Assembly: GCA_003117195.1 (NCBI GenBank)
Contig: BDSI01000024.1
Span: 719,168 to 783,167 of the forward strand
From: Eudorina sp. 2006-703-Eu-15
Taxonomy: Eukaryota > Chlorophyta > Chlorophyceae > Chlamydomonadales > Volvocaceae
Length of the DNA: 64,000 bases
Reading direction: 5' to 3'
The notes beneath the pieces are model-generated. The model saw nothing but the letters and a program-made list of their open reading frames with translations, did no database searches and was not told the origin of the DNA. The position numbers and the translations under genes were made by a program. Shown here one piece after another: positions 34,883-45,600 of this stretch (the stretch's first letter is position 1; every line of letters starts with the position of its first letter).

Positions 34883-36852
34883 CTAGACTGGGGACCTCGG
34901 CAACCCGCGTACCGCCCTCGCCACCACACGCTCGTCACCCCTGCCGCCTCCGACTCCACTGCCACCGCCGTACAGGTCGCAGGGGGCAGCAGGATAGGCA
35001 CTGGCGGTCAAGACCGCGCCCGTGCTGCTGCTGCCGCCGCGGCCCCCATAGCCGCCTCCGACTCCACTGCCACCGCCGTACAGGTTGCAGGGGGCAGCAG
35101 GATAGGCACTGCCCGTGCTGCTGCCGCCGCCGTACGGGTCGTATGGGTCTCCGCTGCCGTATAGGCCGCCGTGAAGGGCAGCTGCGGCGAGGGCTTGCTG
35201 CTCCATGTCGACACCGCCACCGCCTGCACCACCGCCACCCCTGCCACCCATGCCACCCACGCCGTACCGGTCGCAGGGGCCTCCGCCACCGCCGCCGGGG
35301 TTGTAAGTCGGCACCGCTGCGCGTAGCCACTCGTGAGGCGCGGCTGCTGCGCCGCCACCGCCCCCATAGCCGCCTGCGGCACCCGTGAAGCGGCGCGGCG
35401 TGACATCATCGCCACCCCACTCGCTTGTGCCGTCGCCCCCGTCGCTGTCACTGCTTCCGCTGTCGGCCTTGCTGGTGTGCACTGCGCAACCCCGGCAGTG
35501 CTTGGCACAGGCTGAGTTCTCGCAGTTCTTCTTGGAAAACATGTTGCAGTTTGCTGCCGAACAGCGGGGCCGGTCCGTCAACAGCTGCGCCGGGTTTGGT
35601 TTAGCGCGCCGCACTTTCCCACGCGCGGCGGGGACTGCTGGCGATGGCTTCTCCGGAGAGTGCAGATCGGGATCGGTTGCCATTAGGGGCTGCGGCAGGC
35701 GCCGCGCCTTGCCCCACTGTGAGAGCGGCTGGTCCACCAGGTCATCGCCGCCCTCGGGGTCGATCTCAGGCGCGGGAATGTCCGGCGTCGTGGGCATGAC
35801 GGCTGGCAGGTTGTCAATGACGAACGCCTGCACGCGGCGCCGGCTTTCCGTTGACAAGAGTGCCACTCGCTGCTTGTGTATCAGGCTTGAGCCAGAGATG
35901 GAATCTGGGAATAATCCAGTGGCTGGAGGCTGGCGGCTTGCCAAGTTCGTGCGGCGGCTGGGAGCGGCGAGCAAGACTGAGGGAGTGCTGGCACAACTGT
36001 GGAGCTGGCGGATGACCAAGTTCCAGAGAGCGCTTGAATCTGAGAATGCTAACTCTAGTAGGCCTAGATTGGAGGTCAGGGGCGCCCGACTCTGGCAGGT
36101 TGCAATAACGGGTCGTGTCCCACAGCGACAGTGTGGCGTTCGCCCGACGATATGGGGCATCTAGTGGCGTTGAGGGGCTGCTAGAGAGGACGCGGTGGAC
36201 GACAGCGTATAGGAGACGGACATCTCCTCAGGGCGCGTCCCCCTTAACACACGCCAGGCGCGAAGGATTCCGGCGCAACAATAATATAATATAATAATGC
36301 CACTCGCTGCAGGTCCTGACTGGGGCTGGCGTCGTCATTCGCGCGCCACAACACCTCCGCCACTGTCAGGGTCGGCCCTTCCTGTTCGCCACCGCCACTG
36401 CCACCGCCGCCGCTGGGGGTTTGCTCTGCCCACATCAAAGCGGCAGACAACAGGCGGCGACGAGCCGCGTCCCCGTGCAAACAGGACGCCAGCCAAGTCA
36501 GGAAGGCGGTATTGAACGCCCTGTCGCCCTTGGCCGCGGCCTTGCTGACCACCTCCGAGCCGCGGATGATGGCTTCGCGTGCACTGACACCCTGCACGCG
36601 ACGCTCCTCCACCCGCATCATTGCCTGGACGGTCCGGCCACCTCGCGCCAAGGGAGGCGCGGTCGTCATCGGGTCCATCGCCTCCATCACACGCGACATG
36701 GACTGTGGCACCTCCACCGAAGCCCGCTGTACCAGGAAAGTGATCATGTCGGGTGGCGGCCCGGTGGTCGCCTCCACGTCGACATGGGCTGCAACCAGGG
36801 TAACGGCGAAAGTGCGACATTCGATGTTTCCGCAGAGTGGGTGCGGGGGCAA
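34883..36852 (-). pseudogene. Unrecognised Cys-rich, Gly-rich protein gene split by a retroposon
   Basis: Two minus-strand reading segments, about 36311-36790 and 34883-35860, belong together. The frame is open through RVALL on both sides, and between the segments lies 35874-36297, bounded by a 13-base direct repeat. The N-terminal part is helical and Ala/Arg-rich (PPPDMITFLVQRASVEVPQS). The middle has a Cys cluster, RPRCSAANC then KNCENSACAKHCRGCAVH, which could bind zinc. The C-terminal third is Gly-rich with two copies of an AYPAAPC-LYGGGSGVGGG module. The 5' end is not defined; an acceptor at 36791 suggests more exons upstream. I do not recognise the family. It lies inside the inverted-repeat structure and may be that element's own gene. 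Confidence 0.45.
35874..36297 (+). mobile_element. 424-bp retroposon with 13-bp target duplication
   Basis: The segment is flanked by TGCCACTCGCTGC at 35861-35873 and 36298-36310. It ends in an AT-rich tail (AATAATATAATATAATAA) right before the second repeat. A long target duplication plus an A/T-rich 3' tail indicates LINE-mediated retroposition, of a SINE or a 5'-truncated LINE. No pol III A and B boxes were found at its 5' end. It brings stop codons into the host frame. Confidence 0.75.
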
Positions 36853-36896
36853 ATGACGGGCGGTAACACACGCATTCGCGGAGTGTCACAAGCAAA

Positions 36897-37405
36897 ACCC
36901 CAGCCCAGCACCGCCGTCGCCTCCGCCGCCGAACCCATCCCAGCGCCGGCGTTCCTTGCGCCGTCCCAGCCCAGCACCGCCGTCGCCTCCGCCTCCGCCG
37001 AACCCATCACCAGCGCCGCCGTTCCTTGCGCCATGCCAGCCCAGCACCGCCGTCGCCTCCGCCGCCCAACCCATCACCAGCGCCGCCGTTCCTTGCGCCG
37101 TGCCAGCCCAGCACCGCCGTCGCCTCCGCCGCCCAACCCATCACCAGCGCCGGCGTTCCTTGCGCCGTCACAGCCCAGCACCACCGTCGCCTCCGCCGCC
37201 GAACCCATCAGCAGCGCCGGCGTTCCTTGCGCCGTCCCAGCCCAGCACCGCCGTCGCCTCCGCCGCCGCCGAACCCATCACCAGCGCCGCCGTTCCTTGC
37301 GCCGTGCTAGCCCAGCATCGCCGTCGCCTCGCCCGCCCAACCCATCCCCTCCACCTTTGTCGACTGCGCCGCCCAACCCATCACCAGCGCCACCCTCGTC
37401 TGTGC
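36897..37405. repeat. 66-bp minisatellite, right array
   Basis: About seven or eight units, inverted relative to the left array. Order and variants of the units differ between the arms. Confidence 0.9.
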
Positions 37406-38027
37406 CGCACACCTGACACGCAGCTAGGCGAAGAGGACATGCAGGACTCGAACCTGCTACCACCGTAACGGCGGTGTCGCCAGACAAGCCTCATCTCTTC
37501 GTGCAGATGGTCAGCAATCGGGACCGCGCGCGTGATAGGATGCACCACTCCACCCACATTGCTTGGCACCACCACACCATACCGCTTAGTATGATTCGCC
37601 AACACACGCAACCAACTAAGCAACGCCTGCCGTCCCCGCGGCCTCCACTCCCCCCCCCCGCGGCCCTGCCGACCCTAGCATTCTTCCTCGTTCCGCTGTT
37701 GCCAAGCATTTCCACCAGCCTTCTACTCCCTCAACGTCCCCGTCCCCGTATGCGTCCCACCAGCCGTCGCGCCGCCGCCTGCCGCTGCCACCACCGCGCC
37801 GTTTCATATGTGCTCCTCCGCCGCCCCCTAGCCCCCCTCCGATCTGCCCCCGATCTGCCCCCCGAACCAGCTTGCAGGTCCGGCATGGCGCTGCAGCCGT
37901 GTTGCCGAGTCGGTGCCCGCAGCGGCAACAGCGGGCAGAAGCGTTCCGCGCGCCGCCGCCGTGGCCCCCGCCCCTGGCTCCACTGTCGATGCTAGTATGG
38001 CTTCTGGTGGTAGTAGCACCGCTGCGC
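36897..38027. repeat. Right arm of the 5.4-kb inverted repeat
   Basis: Reverse complement of 32575-33757, differing by substitutions and small indels, for example nine extra bases near 37550. It includes the second 66-bp array. Confidence 0.85.
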
Positions 38028-38404
38028 AAGCAGGCTGATGATCACGGCAGATATGCGAGATCATCTGTGAAATATTGATAATATTTATGATTAAATTCTT
38101 TGTGGTTTGCCGTTTGCGGCACGAATGAATAATTAGCGAGCAGTTTGTACCGATGCGTACGTGCTATTCGGTCCATGAATCATCTGCATGGCCAACATCA
38201 CAATAAAAGCCCAGGTTTTACAATAGGCATTCCGGCAAAAGACGAGTTTGCAACCCTGACGTTGGGGAGCTGGCGCTGGGGAGCTGGCGCACTGTGGCGT
38301 TGGGGAGCTGGCGCTAGCAGGGGCTATTCGGGGAATGTCAGGGGGACTGTCACAGGGCCACGGAGAGACTGAGTAAAAACCCTGCACGTGGTCTTTCTAT
38401 GCAG
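38028..38404. other. Spacer before the LamG-GT2 gene
   Basis: No gene is seen. Short direct repeats of GTTGGGGAGCTGGCGCT lie at about 38260-38315. Confidence 0.5.
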
Positions 38405-39653
38405 GTTGCGTGGTGGTTACACGGAATTCTCATGACCTGTCCACACATTTCTGCCAGGCGGCATACTCGATTGAAGCGTACGATCCAGGCTGGGCCTCAG
38501 CCATCCTGTGGGACGCTCCCCCCATTCGACAGCACACCGGGGCTGTGGCGGTCAAAGGCTGGTGGGTCAGGCCTTCGCGCTCAGCTTGTAGGGCCATTCA
38601 CGATGGATCGATCTTGGGTGGTCGGGGCGCTGGTTTGAACAAGCGTTCCCGGGCCAGATCGGGAACCTCCGCTTCTGGTCTCGGAGTCTGCAACCCAATG
38701 AGGTCGCTGCCAGCATGTGGAAGCCGCTGGCCGGCAGCGACCTCGCGGGAGTGGGAGGGGCCGCCGGCGATTCGGTCAGGCTGGTCCAGTCCGGCGCCTC
38801 TCACACCGCCGCTAATCTGCGAGGCGACGGTGGTGGTGCCGCTGCTGGGCGGAAACATCAGCCACGTGGGAGAGCTATAGCGCACCTGCAGCAGTATCCG
38901 GGGCAGGCCTGCCGGGTAAAGGTGCTGCTCGTTGCCTGCTCTGCCTCCGCCCCCGCGGGCGGGCTCGGAAACGAGGGCGGGGTTGATACGGGCCTACTAG
39001 GCGGCCAGATCCGCTGCAATACGGAGCTGCTGCAGACCGCCTCGAGGCTGTCCTGGGATGCGTGTGTGCGCACCGGGCTGCAGCGCGCGCTGCAGGCGGA
39101 GCCACAGCCACCCTTCGTGGCGGTGGTTGCGGACAACCTGCTGTCCATGGACGGCTGGCTGGCAGGCCTGGTGCGCGAGCTGCAGGCCGAGCCGGACGCG
39201 GCAGTAGCCTTCTACAAGGTACTGAACGTGGACGGCACCATAAAGACCGCAGGCGCGCAGTTGCAGCAGGCGTATGTGGGCGTGCTGGACCGCCAGGCGG
39301 TGTGGCCAGTGGAGCTGTACGCGGGGTACCCCTGGAACTATGGTCGCGCCTCCAAGACGCAGCAGCTGCGGGCGGCAGGGTGTGCGGCGTGGGCCATGCG
39401 CGCTTCGGCAGCCAGGGAGGTTCTGGCGGACGGCGGGGCGTTCACGTCCGATCTGGGTAGCTTCTATGCCTGCACTGACCTGCTGCTGCGGCTGCGGAAG
39501 GCCGGCCACTCGGCGCTTCTGGCCCCGGCCAGTGTCCTGCTGGAGGTGGTGCCCCGCGCGGCGCCCGAGGACTCTGCGGCGATCCGCGCCTTTGACCAGG
39601 TGTGGGGCGCGCAGCTGATGGCCGAGTACGAGGCGGGCCTGGCGCTGAATTGA
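38405..39653 (+). pseudogene. LamG-like domain plus family 2 glycosyltransferase, frameshifted
   Basis: After an acceptor at 38404 the sequence reads CVVVTRNSHDLS, then AAYSIEAY and SAILWDAPP, the start of a LamG/concanavalin-like domain. It continues in a second frame (FDSTPGLWR, AQLVGPFTMD) and a third (FPGQIGNLRFWSRSLQPNEV). The GT2 part begins ATVVVPLLGGNISHVGEL in frame one and returns to frame three (AHLQQYP, KVLLVACSASAPAGG). It then stays open to the stop, with DNLLSMDGWLAGLVREL, VLNVDGTIKTAGAQL, GYPWNYGRASK and a terminal RAFDQVWGAQLMAEYEAG. GT2 enzymes move sugars from nucleotide donors. Four frame changes in about 480 bases, with no good splice sites, suggest a pseudogene. Sequencing error is possible, since one change lies in a C run at about 38520. 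Confidence 0.6.
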
Positions 39654-39694
39654 GGTGGCCTGCGGGGTTGGGGCTGGGACAGGGGCTGGGTTAG

Positions 39695-40095
39695 TGTAAC
39701 ACAGCGCGGCCAAAGGCTTCTCGAGATGCTGTGCAGGGTCATTGTTAGGGACTTATACTGTAACCCAGCGTTACATTCTCCCCCCCCTGAAGGGAACGTC
39801 CTCGTTCCTCACTGCGTCCTCGCAGTGCACAGTCCACTCCGCCATGCCTACCCTACCATGAGGTTGGCCAGGCCTCGCGTCACGTCATGCGGCTGCACCC
39901 GGACCGACGCCGGCACATGCGTCCCTATCAGGGTTTGTCGGAGTGGAAACCTTTGCGCGCCCATCCAGAATCGAATTCACGACCTGACGAGGTCGCACGG
40001 AAAGAGTACTGATACTCGATACCAATGGTAACACAGCGCGGCCAAAGGCTATGCAGGGTCATTGTTAGGGGCTTATACTGTAACCCAGCGTTACA
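39695..40095 (-). mobile_element. TRIM-like miniature LTR retroelement
   Basis: Short terminal repeats at 39695-39775 and 40026-40095 begin TG and end CA on the plus strand and are near-identical except for a ~11-base insert in the left copy. The flanks carry a perfect 5-base duplication, GTTAG, at 39690-39694 and 40096-40100. Read on the minus strand, the right LTR is followed by TTGGTATCGAGTATCAG, a primer-binding-site-like sequence beginning TGG, and the left LTR is preceded by the purine run AGGGGGGGGAGAA. The internal region is only 250 bases and codes for nothing. This is the full architecture of a terminal-repeat retrotransposon in miniature, mobilised in trans. Confidence 0.85.
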
Positions 40096-40100
40096 GTTAG

Positions 40101-42648
40101 AGAGAGAGGGGGTATTATTATTAGGATGTTACAGGGGGTATGCGGAGGGCAAGCAACTGGCAGCAGACGGGGAGACGTCTGTAAGCAAATGCATGTGCGT
40201 TTCGTTGTAAGTCGTTGAGCGATATACTCGGACCCTTGACTCACTCGCTGAAGTCGGCCCTGCATGGCAACCCTGCCGACGCGTCACATCCAAATCCGGT
40301 GGATGGGTGGACTCGTTGATGCTGTGACCCTTGTGACAGCATGTCGAGGGTCAAATCAACTGGTTGCACCTTGGCGCTAGGAGGGCGCGGGCCGTCGTGC
40401 AGACTCCGCCCGTGTCGCTGATTGCTCCGCGCGAGCAGTGCAGCGTGCCCTTCGTTGGAGATTGACGAGAGGGCGCGCCGCGGACGTTCAGGATGCAAGC
40501 ACCTGTGTGCGGGGTAATATGCTGTGTGTGTATGTGTGTGTATTGTTCGGACTTGCTCTGCTGCTGCGCAGAGGATGCTGATATTATCATATGACCGAAT
40601 CGTTCTTTTAGAAATTTTCTCTTCTTGGTTATCAGCAATGGGAGGTGGAGCAGCTTGCCAAGGCGGGCTGGCTGGCAGGTGCCGGATTATTTTCCGTACA
40701 GTGCCGGGGAGCGATTGAGTGTTGTCGGGTACCTACGACGTCGTGTATCATTGCCACATGTGCAGTGAAACGAAATGATATGCTCGTGGTTAAGCGAGCC
40801 TCTGGCCGTTTTCCCCCGAGTTCAGCACTCGGTTGGCTTGCATGGCAGGCGCTTAAGCGTGCGGGGATATGCACACACGGGGGCTGCTTGACAACGCCTA
40901 GCCAGGTGACTAATGTGTTGATGACGCCTGGCCAGGCGAATAAGGGCCCATGCCGGAATCTGGTCGGACCCGGTGGGCCGATGTCGTCCTTGGATACGCT
41001 GTTGCGCTGAATCCCCGCACCCGTATGGTCGAGTGTAGTAGGACGATGGCATTCGGCAGCAGAGCTGTGGTGCTTTGCTGGGGAGTGAGGTCGTGCCGCC
41101 CTCCGGGTACTGGTGGGATGTACGAATAGCCCGCAGAGTGCGCAACGGGATCGTCGCCCTCGAAACTCTTTGGGTCCTTGCTCAACTCCAGGAAGCAGGG
41201 ATGTTTTCCTGCAATGACCACCTCTGCTCTCGTCGGGGCCTTGACTTCGAGCAGAGGCCTTGCCATGTTCCAACAGTCACGATGTTGCGCCGTGCCATCC
41301 TCAAATCGAACACGGCACCACCGCACGCACTGGGTAGCCAGTAGTTCTGCAAGTTGACACAACTTGCATATTGGCGTAAACGTCCTGGCATCAGCACAAA
41401 TTCAGAGTATTTTGCTGAGTCCAAAGTGTAAACAGCGACATCCTCACAGAGGTATCGGAGCTGAACAAGATGGCGGTTGGCTACAGCAGGAAGACTCCGT
41501 AAGGCTAGTAATTCAAACTTCGCGTTGTAAATTATATTGTTTCACTTCATGAAGTCTACATCCAGCGAGCATGGAAAGCCAACATCTGTTGAATTCTTCA
41601 CAAGTCGCACTCGCAGTGTTTTTCAACTTACAATAGCTGCTGCAAGTCTGTACTTCCTCGCCGGATAAGATCCGATTGTTCAGAATGCCATAGCTCACTC
41701 TGACCGTACGTATGTCCGTTGCATTTCACGAAGCAGTAGCTTGTGCTGTCAAAGCGTTGATCCAGACACCCTGATTAGAGCTGTTTGTTTCTCGGGATGG
41801 CTCATCCGAGGCCACAGTAAGCTAACAGGGGCAATCAAATTGGGGCACAAAGGTTGGCGTGTTTCGTCGAAATGCCAGTAATGACGGACTACCTCTTCGC
41901 ACCGACTGGTGCCGAGCCATATAGCATGCATCTGCAATGGGCGGGAAAACCAGTTGTCGTACACGCTGTCGCCTGCCCGCCACTCAACCTGCCGCATCCA
42001 GACGGGGAAGTAAGCCCGATCATCTGAAGTCGTGTTTGGTGTTCAAACACGAGGCCCCACGGCCCCTACCTAACCTTGGGTCTGATGATGAACCCACGTC
42101 AGGCATACTAGCGTTGTAAGCGCACCCGAGGAGCTCACTCGCGGCCTGATCTCGGGTGCCGGTGCGTATGGCGGACACAACCCTAAGCTTCAAGGGAAAA
42201 CGGCGAGCAACATTGACAGCAGCGGGCCCGCCTCTGCGGCTGGTGCCGGCCTGGAGGGTTGTAGCGGCTGCGACATGGGCGTGAGGGCATGGAGCTCCCA
42301 CGGCGACAGCGCAAGTGACGAGGACCACATCAAGATCGACATGACTGTGTTGTTCCGAAAGGTCCGGTGTTCAGCCTCTGATCGCCTCCGTCCTAATTGC
42401 CCGGTGCACTGCCATTGAACCGGCCCCCTGCAAGCCTTGGAGTTGAGTTCTCCATTGAACGTTCTCAGGCATACGGTATCCCTCCCGTTCATCACTCGGG
42501 GGAATCGCTCATGCCTAGGCGGACGCTGAATGGTGACCCGGGGTGCATTATTCCTCGGGGCAGCGCGCCGCGGGACGTGCTTGAGAAGCAGGGGCTGCCC
42601 CGAAGCGTGGCGCGTTCAGTCTGTGAGCGTTCTAGGTGAGCGCTGGGC
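40101..42648. other. Intergenic, no gene recognised
   Basis: Minus-strand frames at 40632-41424 and 41749-42495 have no domain I recognise and do not join convincingly. A (GT)n-like run lies near 40525-40545. Confidence 0.4.
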
Positions 42649-45600
42649 ATGTCACCCCCCCCCCCTGAAGTACAACACGCGCATGGAACCGGGCCCCCGC
42701 AGGTCAGCTCGCGGCTGCTGCCGCTCTTCTTCGTCATGGTGATCATGTGCTACGTGGACAGGACCTCGCTGGCCTTCGCCGCCATCCAGCTGAACGCGAG
42801 CTTGGGCTTCTCGCCGTCTGTGTACGGCCTGGGTTCCGGCCTCTTCTTCCTGGGCTACTCTCTGTGCCAGGTGAGTCATGCCTGGCAGCCCCCGCTGGCT
42901 GATGGCGGCCAGGGGTGGTGACCCTTAGGAGGCCCGGAGGCATCCGGACTGGCCTGCGCAGGCCTGTAGAGGCCAGGCAGGGTCTAGGTATTTGCGGCGT
43001 GTGGAGACACGGTTGGTTGAAGTGCCTTGCTCCGATGCAGAAGAGCGCGGCGGGTAGGGTAGCGGTGCGTTGATTGCCGTGGGCTCCCTCACTGTCTGCC
43101 CAGCGGCAGCGGACGAGGAAAGGTGCACGTGTAAGGGCCAACCGAATACGTCCAAAGCGCTGCCGCAGCCGCACTCGATCGGGCTGACGGGAGCAGGGGC
43201 CCTTGTTCGCAGCACGGCCGCACACGGCTGCTGCCTCATCGGGTGCCCCACTGCCCCTGGTCCGGCCTCCTAGATTCCGAGTAATCTGCTGCTGAGGCGG
43301 TTCGGCGGGCCCACGTGGCTGGCCGTGATCATCGGCGCCTGGGGCCTGGTGGCCAGCGCCTTCGCGGTCATGAACACGGCCTCCCAGTTCTACGTCCTGC
43401 GGCTGCTGCTGGGCGCCACGGAGGCGGGCGCTTTCCCGGGCATGTGGTATGTGCTGACCACCTTCTACCCTTCTGACCAGGTGCGCGCCAGCAGTCGTCC
43501 GTCGCCCGTCCACCCGCTGCGCTGCCTCCCCGCCGTGACATGGCGGCTTCCCCGCGTCACCTGTGCGAGACGCAGTTCGCACTCGATGGCCTGCTTTCGA
43601 ACATCTCCAAATTCGATCGTCAGGATGCGCTGGATAAGATGTTTTACTCGATTTCTCCTGACGCATGTTTGCCCATCAATACTAGACTAAAACAAAGGCC
43701 GCTCGGGTTCTGTGTCATATGCTGTTGCAGCGGCGCTTTTGCGGTGCTCGTGCCTGTTGCGTTGCGTACCTGTTGGCCACGTAATGCCTCACTGCTCGGC
43801 GGTGCGTACATGCTTTCTGGCAATGCCCGGCATTTTCCTGCATCCCAAACCGGTGGGCCGCACTGGGCGCGCGAAGACCACCTTTCCGTTCGCGGTGGTG
43901 GAAGCGGGCATCTCGCTTTCGCACGTGGTGGCCGCGCCGCTGGCGGCTGCGTGTCTCTCGATGGACGGGCTGGCGGGGCTAGCGGGCTGGCGCTGGCTGT
44001 TCCTGCTGGAGGGTCTGCCGACGCTGGTGCTGTCGGGTGAGTGAGCGCCGGGACGGGTCCGCGATTGCGCCGCGCTGCAGAGCCGCAGTACCACATAACC
44101 ACAGATGGCACACCCGTGGGGGAACCCTGGCTGGCCGTTCGATTGGCTGTGTTGCTGCCAGAAAGTGTGGCCTGTGGCGCACGCTGGGACCGCAGCCACA
44201 TGTGTCGGTGCTTGCCGTCGCGCACCTCACAACGCGGGTTGATGCTCGCTTTGCGCGGGCAGTCCCTGCGCCTCGACCTTGTAGCCAGACGGAATTCCCA
44301 CCTGCACGCCCGGGGGGGGATCTCCGTCCTTGGCGCTTCCGGTTACACCTGCGCAGTCGTGATGTACCGCTGGCTGCCCCACAGCCCGGAATCGGCGGAC
44401 TTCCTGACAGCGGCCGAGCGCAGGGCGCTGGTGCAAAGGTGCGCGTGGCCAGTACAACGTATTTGGATGTCCGTCTCCATATCAGGACGTCATGTTGGTG
44501 CCGGGCCCCACTGCGGGCTCCCTCCCTTCCAACCAGGGCGCCGACCCTGCGAGCGGCAGCCTCCCGCAATGAAGCCTGTCAGTGCTGTAACCTCATGCCT
44601 ACATACACACAGTTATCTTTTACACAGGGTCGGGCGGGTTTCTGATCTAAACACACAGGGTCTCTTCTCTAAACACACACAAACTCGTCGTATCCATGGC
44701 GTACCTCTTAGACATGATGCACCGTAGGTTTATGAGGCGGCAACGGGTTGGTCTCGTAGGCAGAGTTGGCATTGCCGTGCCTGTGCTTGAACCCCTACAT
44801 CTGCAGACTGGAATCGAGTGACCGTGACGGGACGGTGGCCAACGGCGGCAGCAACCTTGCCCCCCCGGGCACCCTCAAGTGCGTGTCCAGTGTCGCGGGC
44901 AACATGGCCGGTGGTGGCGCCGTGAAGCGGTCCAAGGCGCACGGCCTGGGAGGCGTCAGCGACGTCGGTGGCAGCGGAGTCGGCGGCCATGCCAACGCTG
45001 CAGGGTCGGTCTGGACGGCTATCCTGCCCGCCATCACCAACAAGTGCGTTGCGTTGCTGAGCTAGACTGCATGCCGTTACTCGTTACGAGGGGGAGCGGA
45101 TTCTCAGCGGGCCCTCTTTGGCGGCCTCCTTTAGATGCCCTGGGCTTCCAAACGCCTGTCGTGCTGCCGATCGGGTGCGAGGGTCTGAGTGGACTGGCTG
45201 GCAATGCAACCGCGCGGTATCTTCCCTATCCGGTGATAACGTGTACCCTGTGGGGCGGATGGGCCTGCGTCAGTGTTATGCTGGTGACCCCTGCTGTGGT
45301 GGTGTGTTGATTGTGGGCGTGGTACAGTAACTTGCTCGGCTCTGGTGGCTGCGCCGCAGATACGTTTGGTACATGGGCGCGATCAAGTTCATTCGCGACA
45401 TCGCCTCCTTCGGCATCATCTTTTGGGCGCCCACCATCGTCAACTCCCTGCTGCAGGATATGGTGCGTCCGGGCCATCGCATCGCCTTGTGCCGCGATGG
45501 CAACGATGCGACATCCGCAAAGCCGTGACGCGGCGCACGCCCGTGGTCCAGCCCGTCACCACACGTTGCTCCTCACTGAGCATCGAACGCATGTCACCGC

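Noticed and set aside
39695..40095. Simple tandem duplication as explanation of the 70-base repeats
   Set aside because: The exact GTTAG duplication outside the repeats, TG/CA ends, primer-site-like sequence and purine tract fit a miniature LTR element better.
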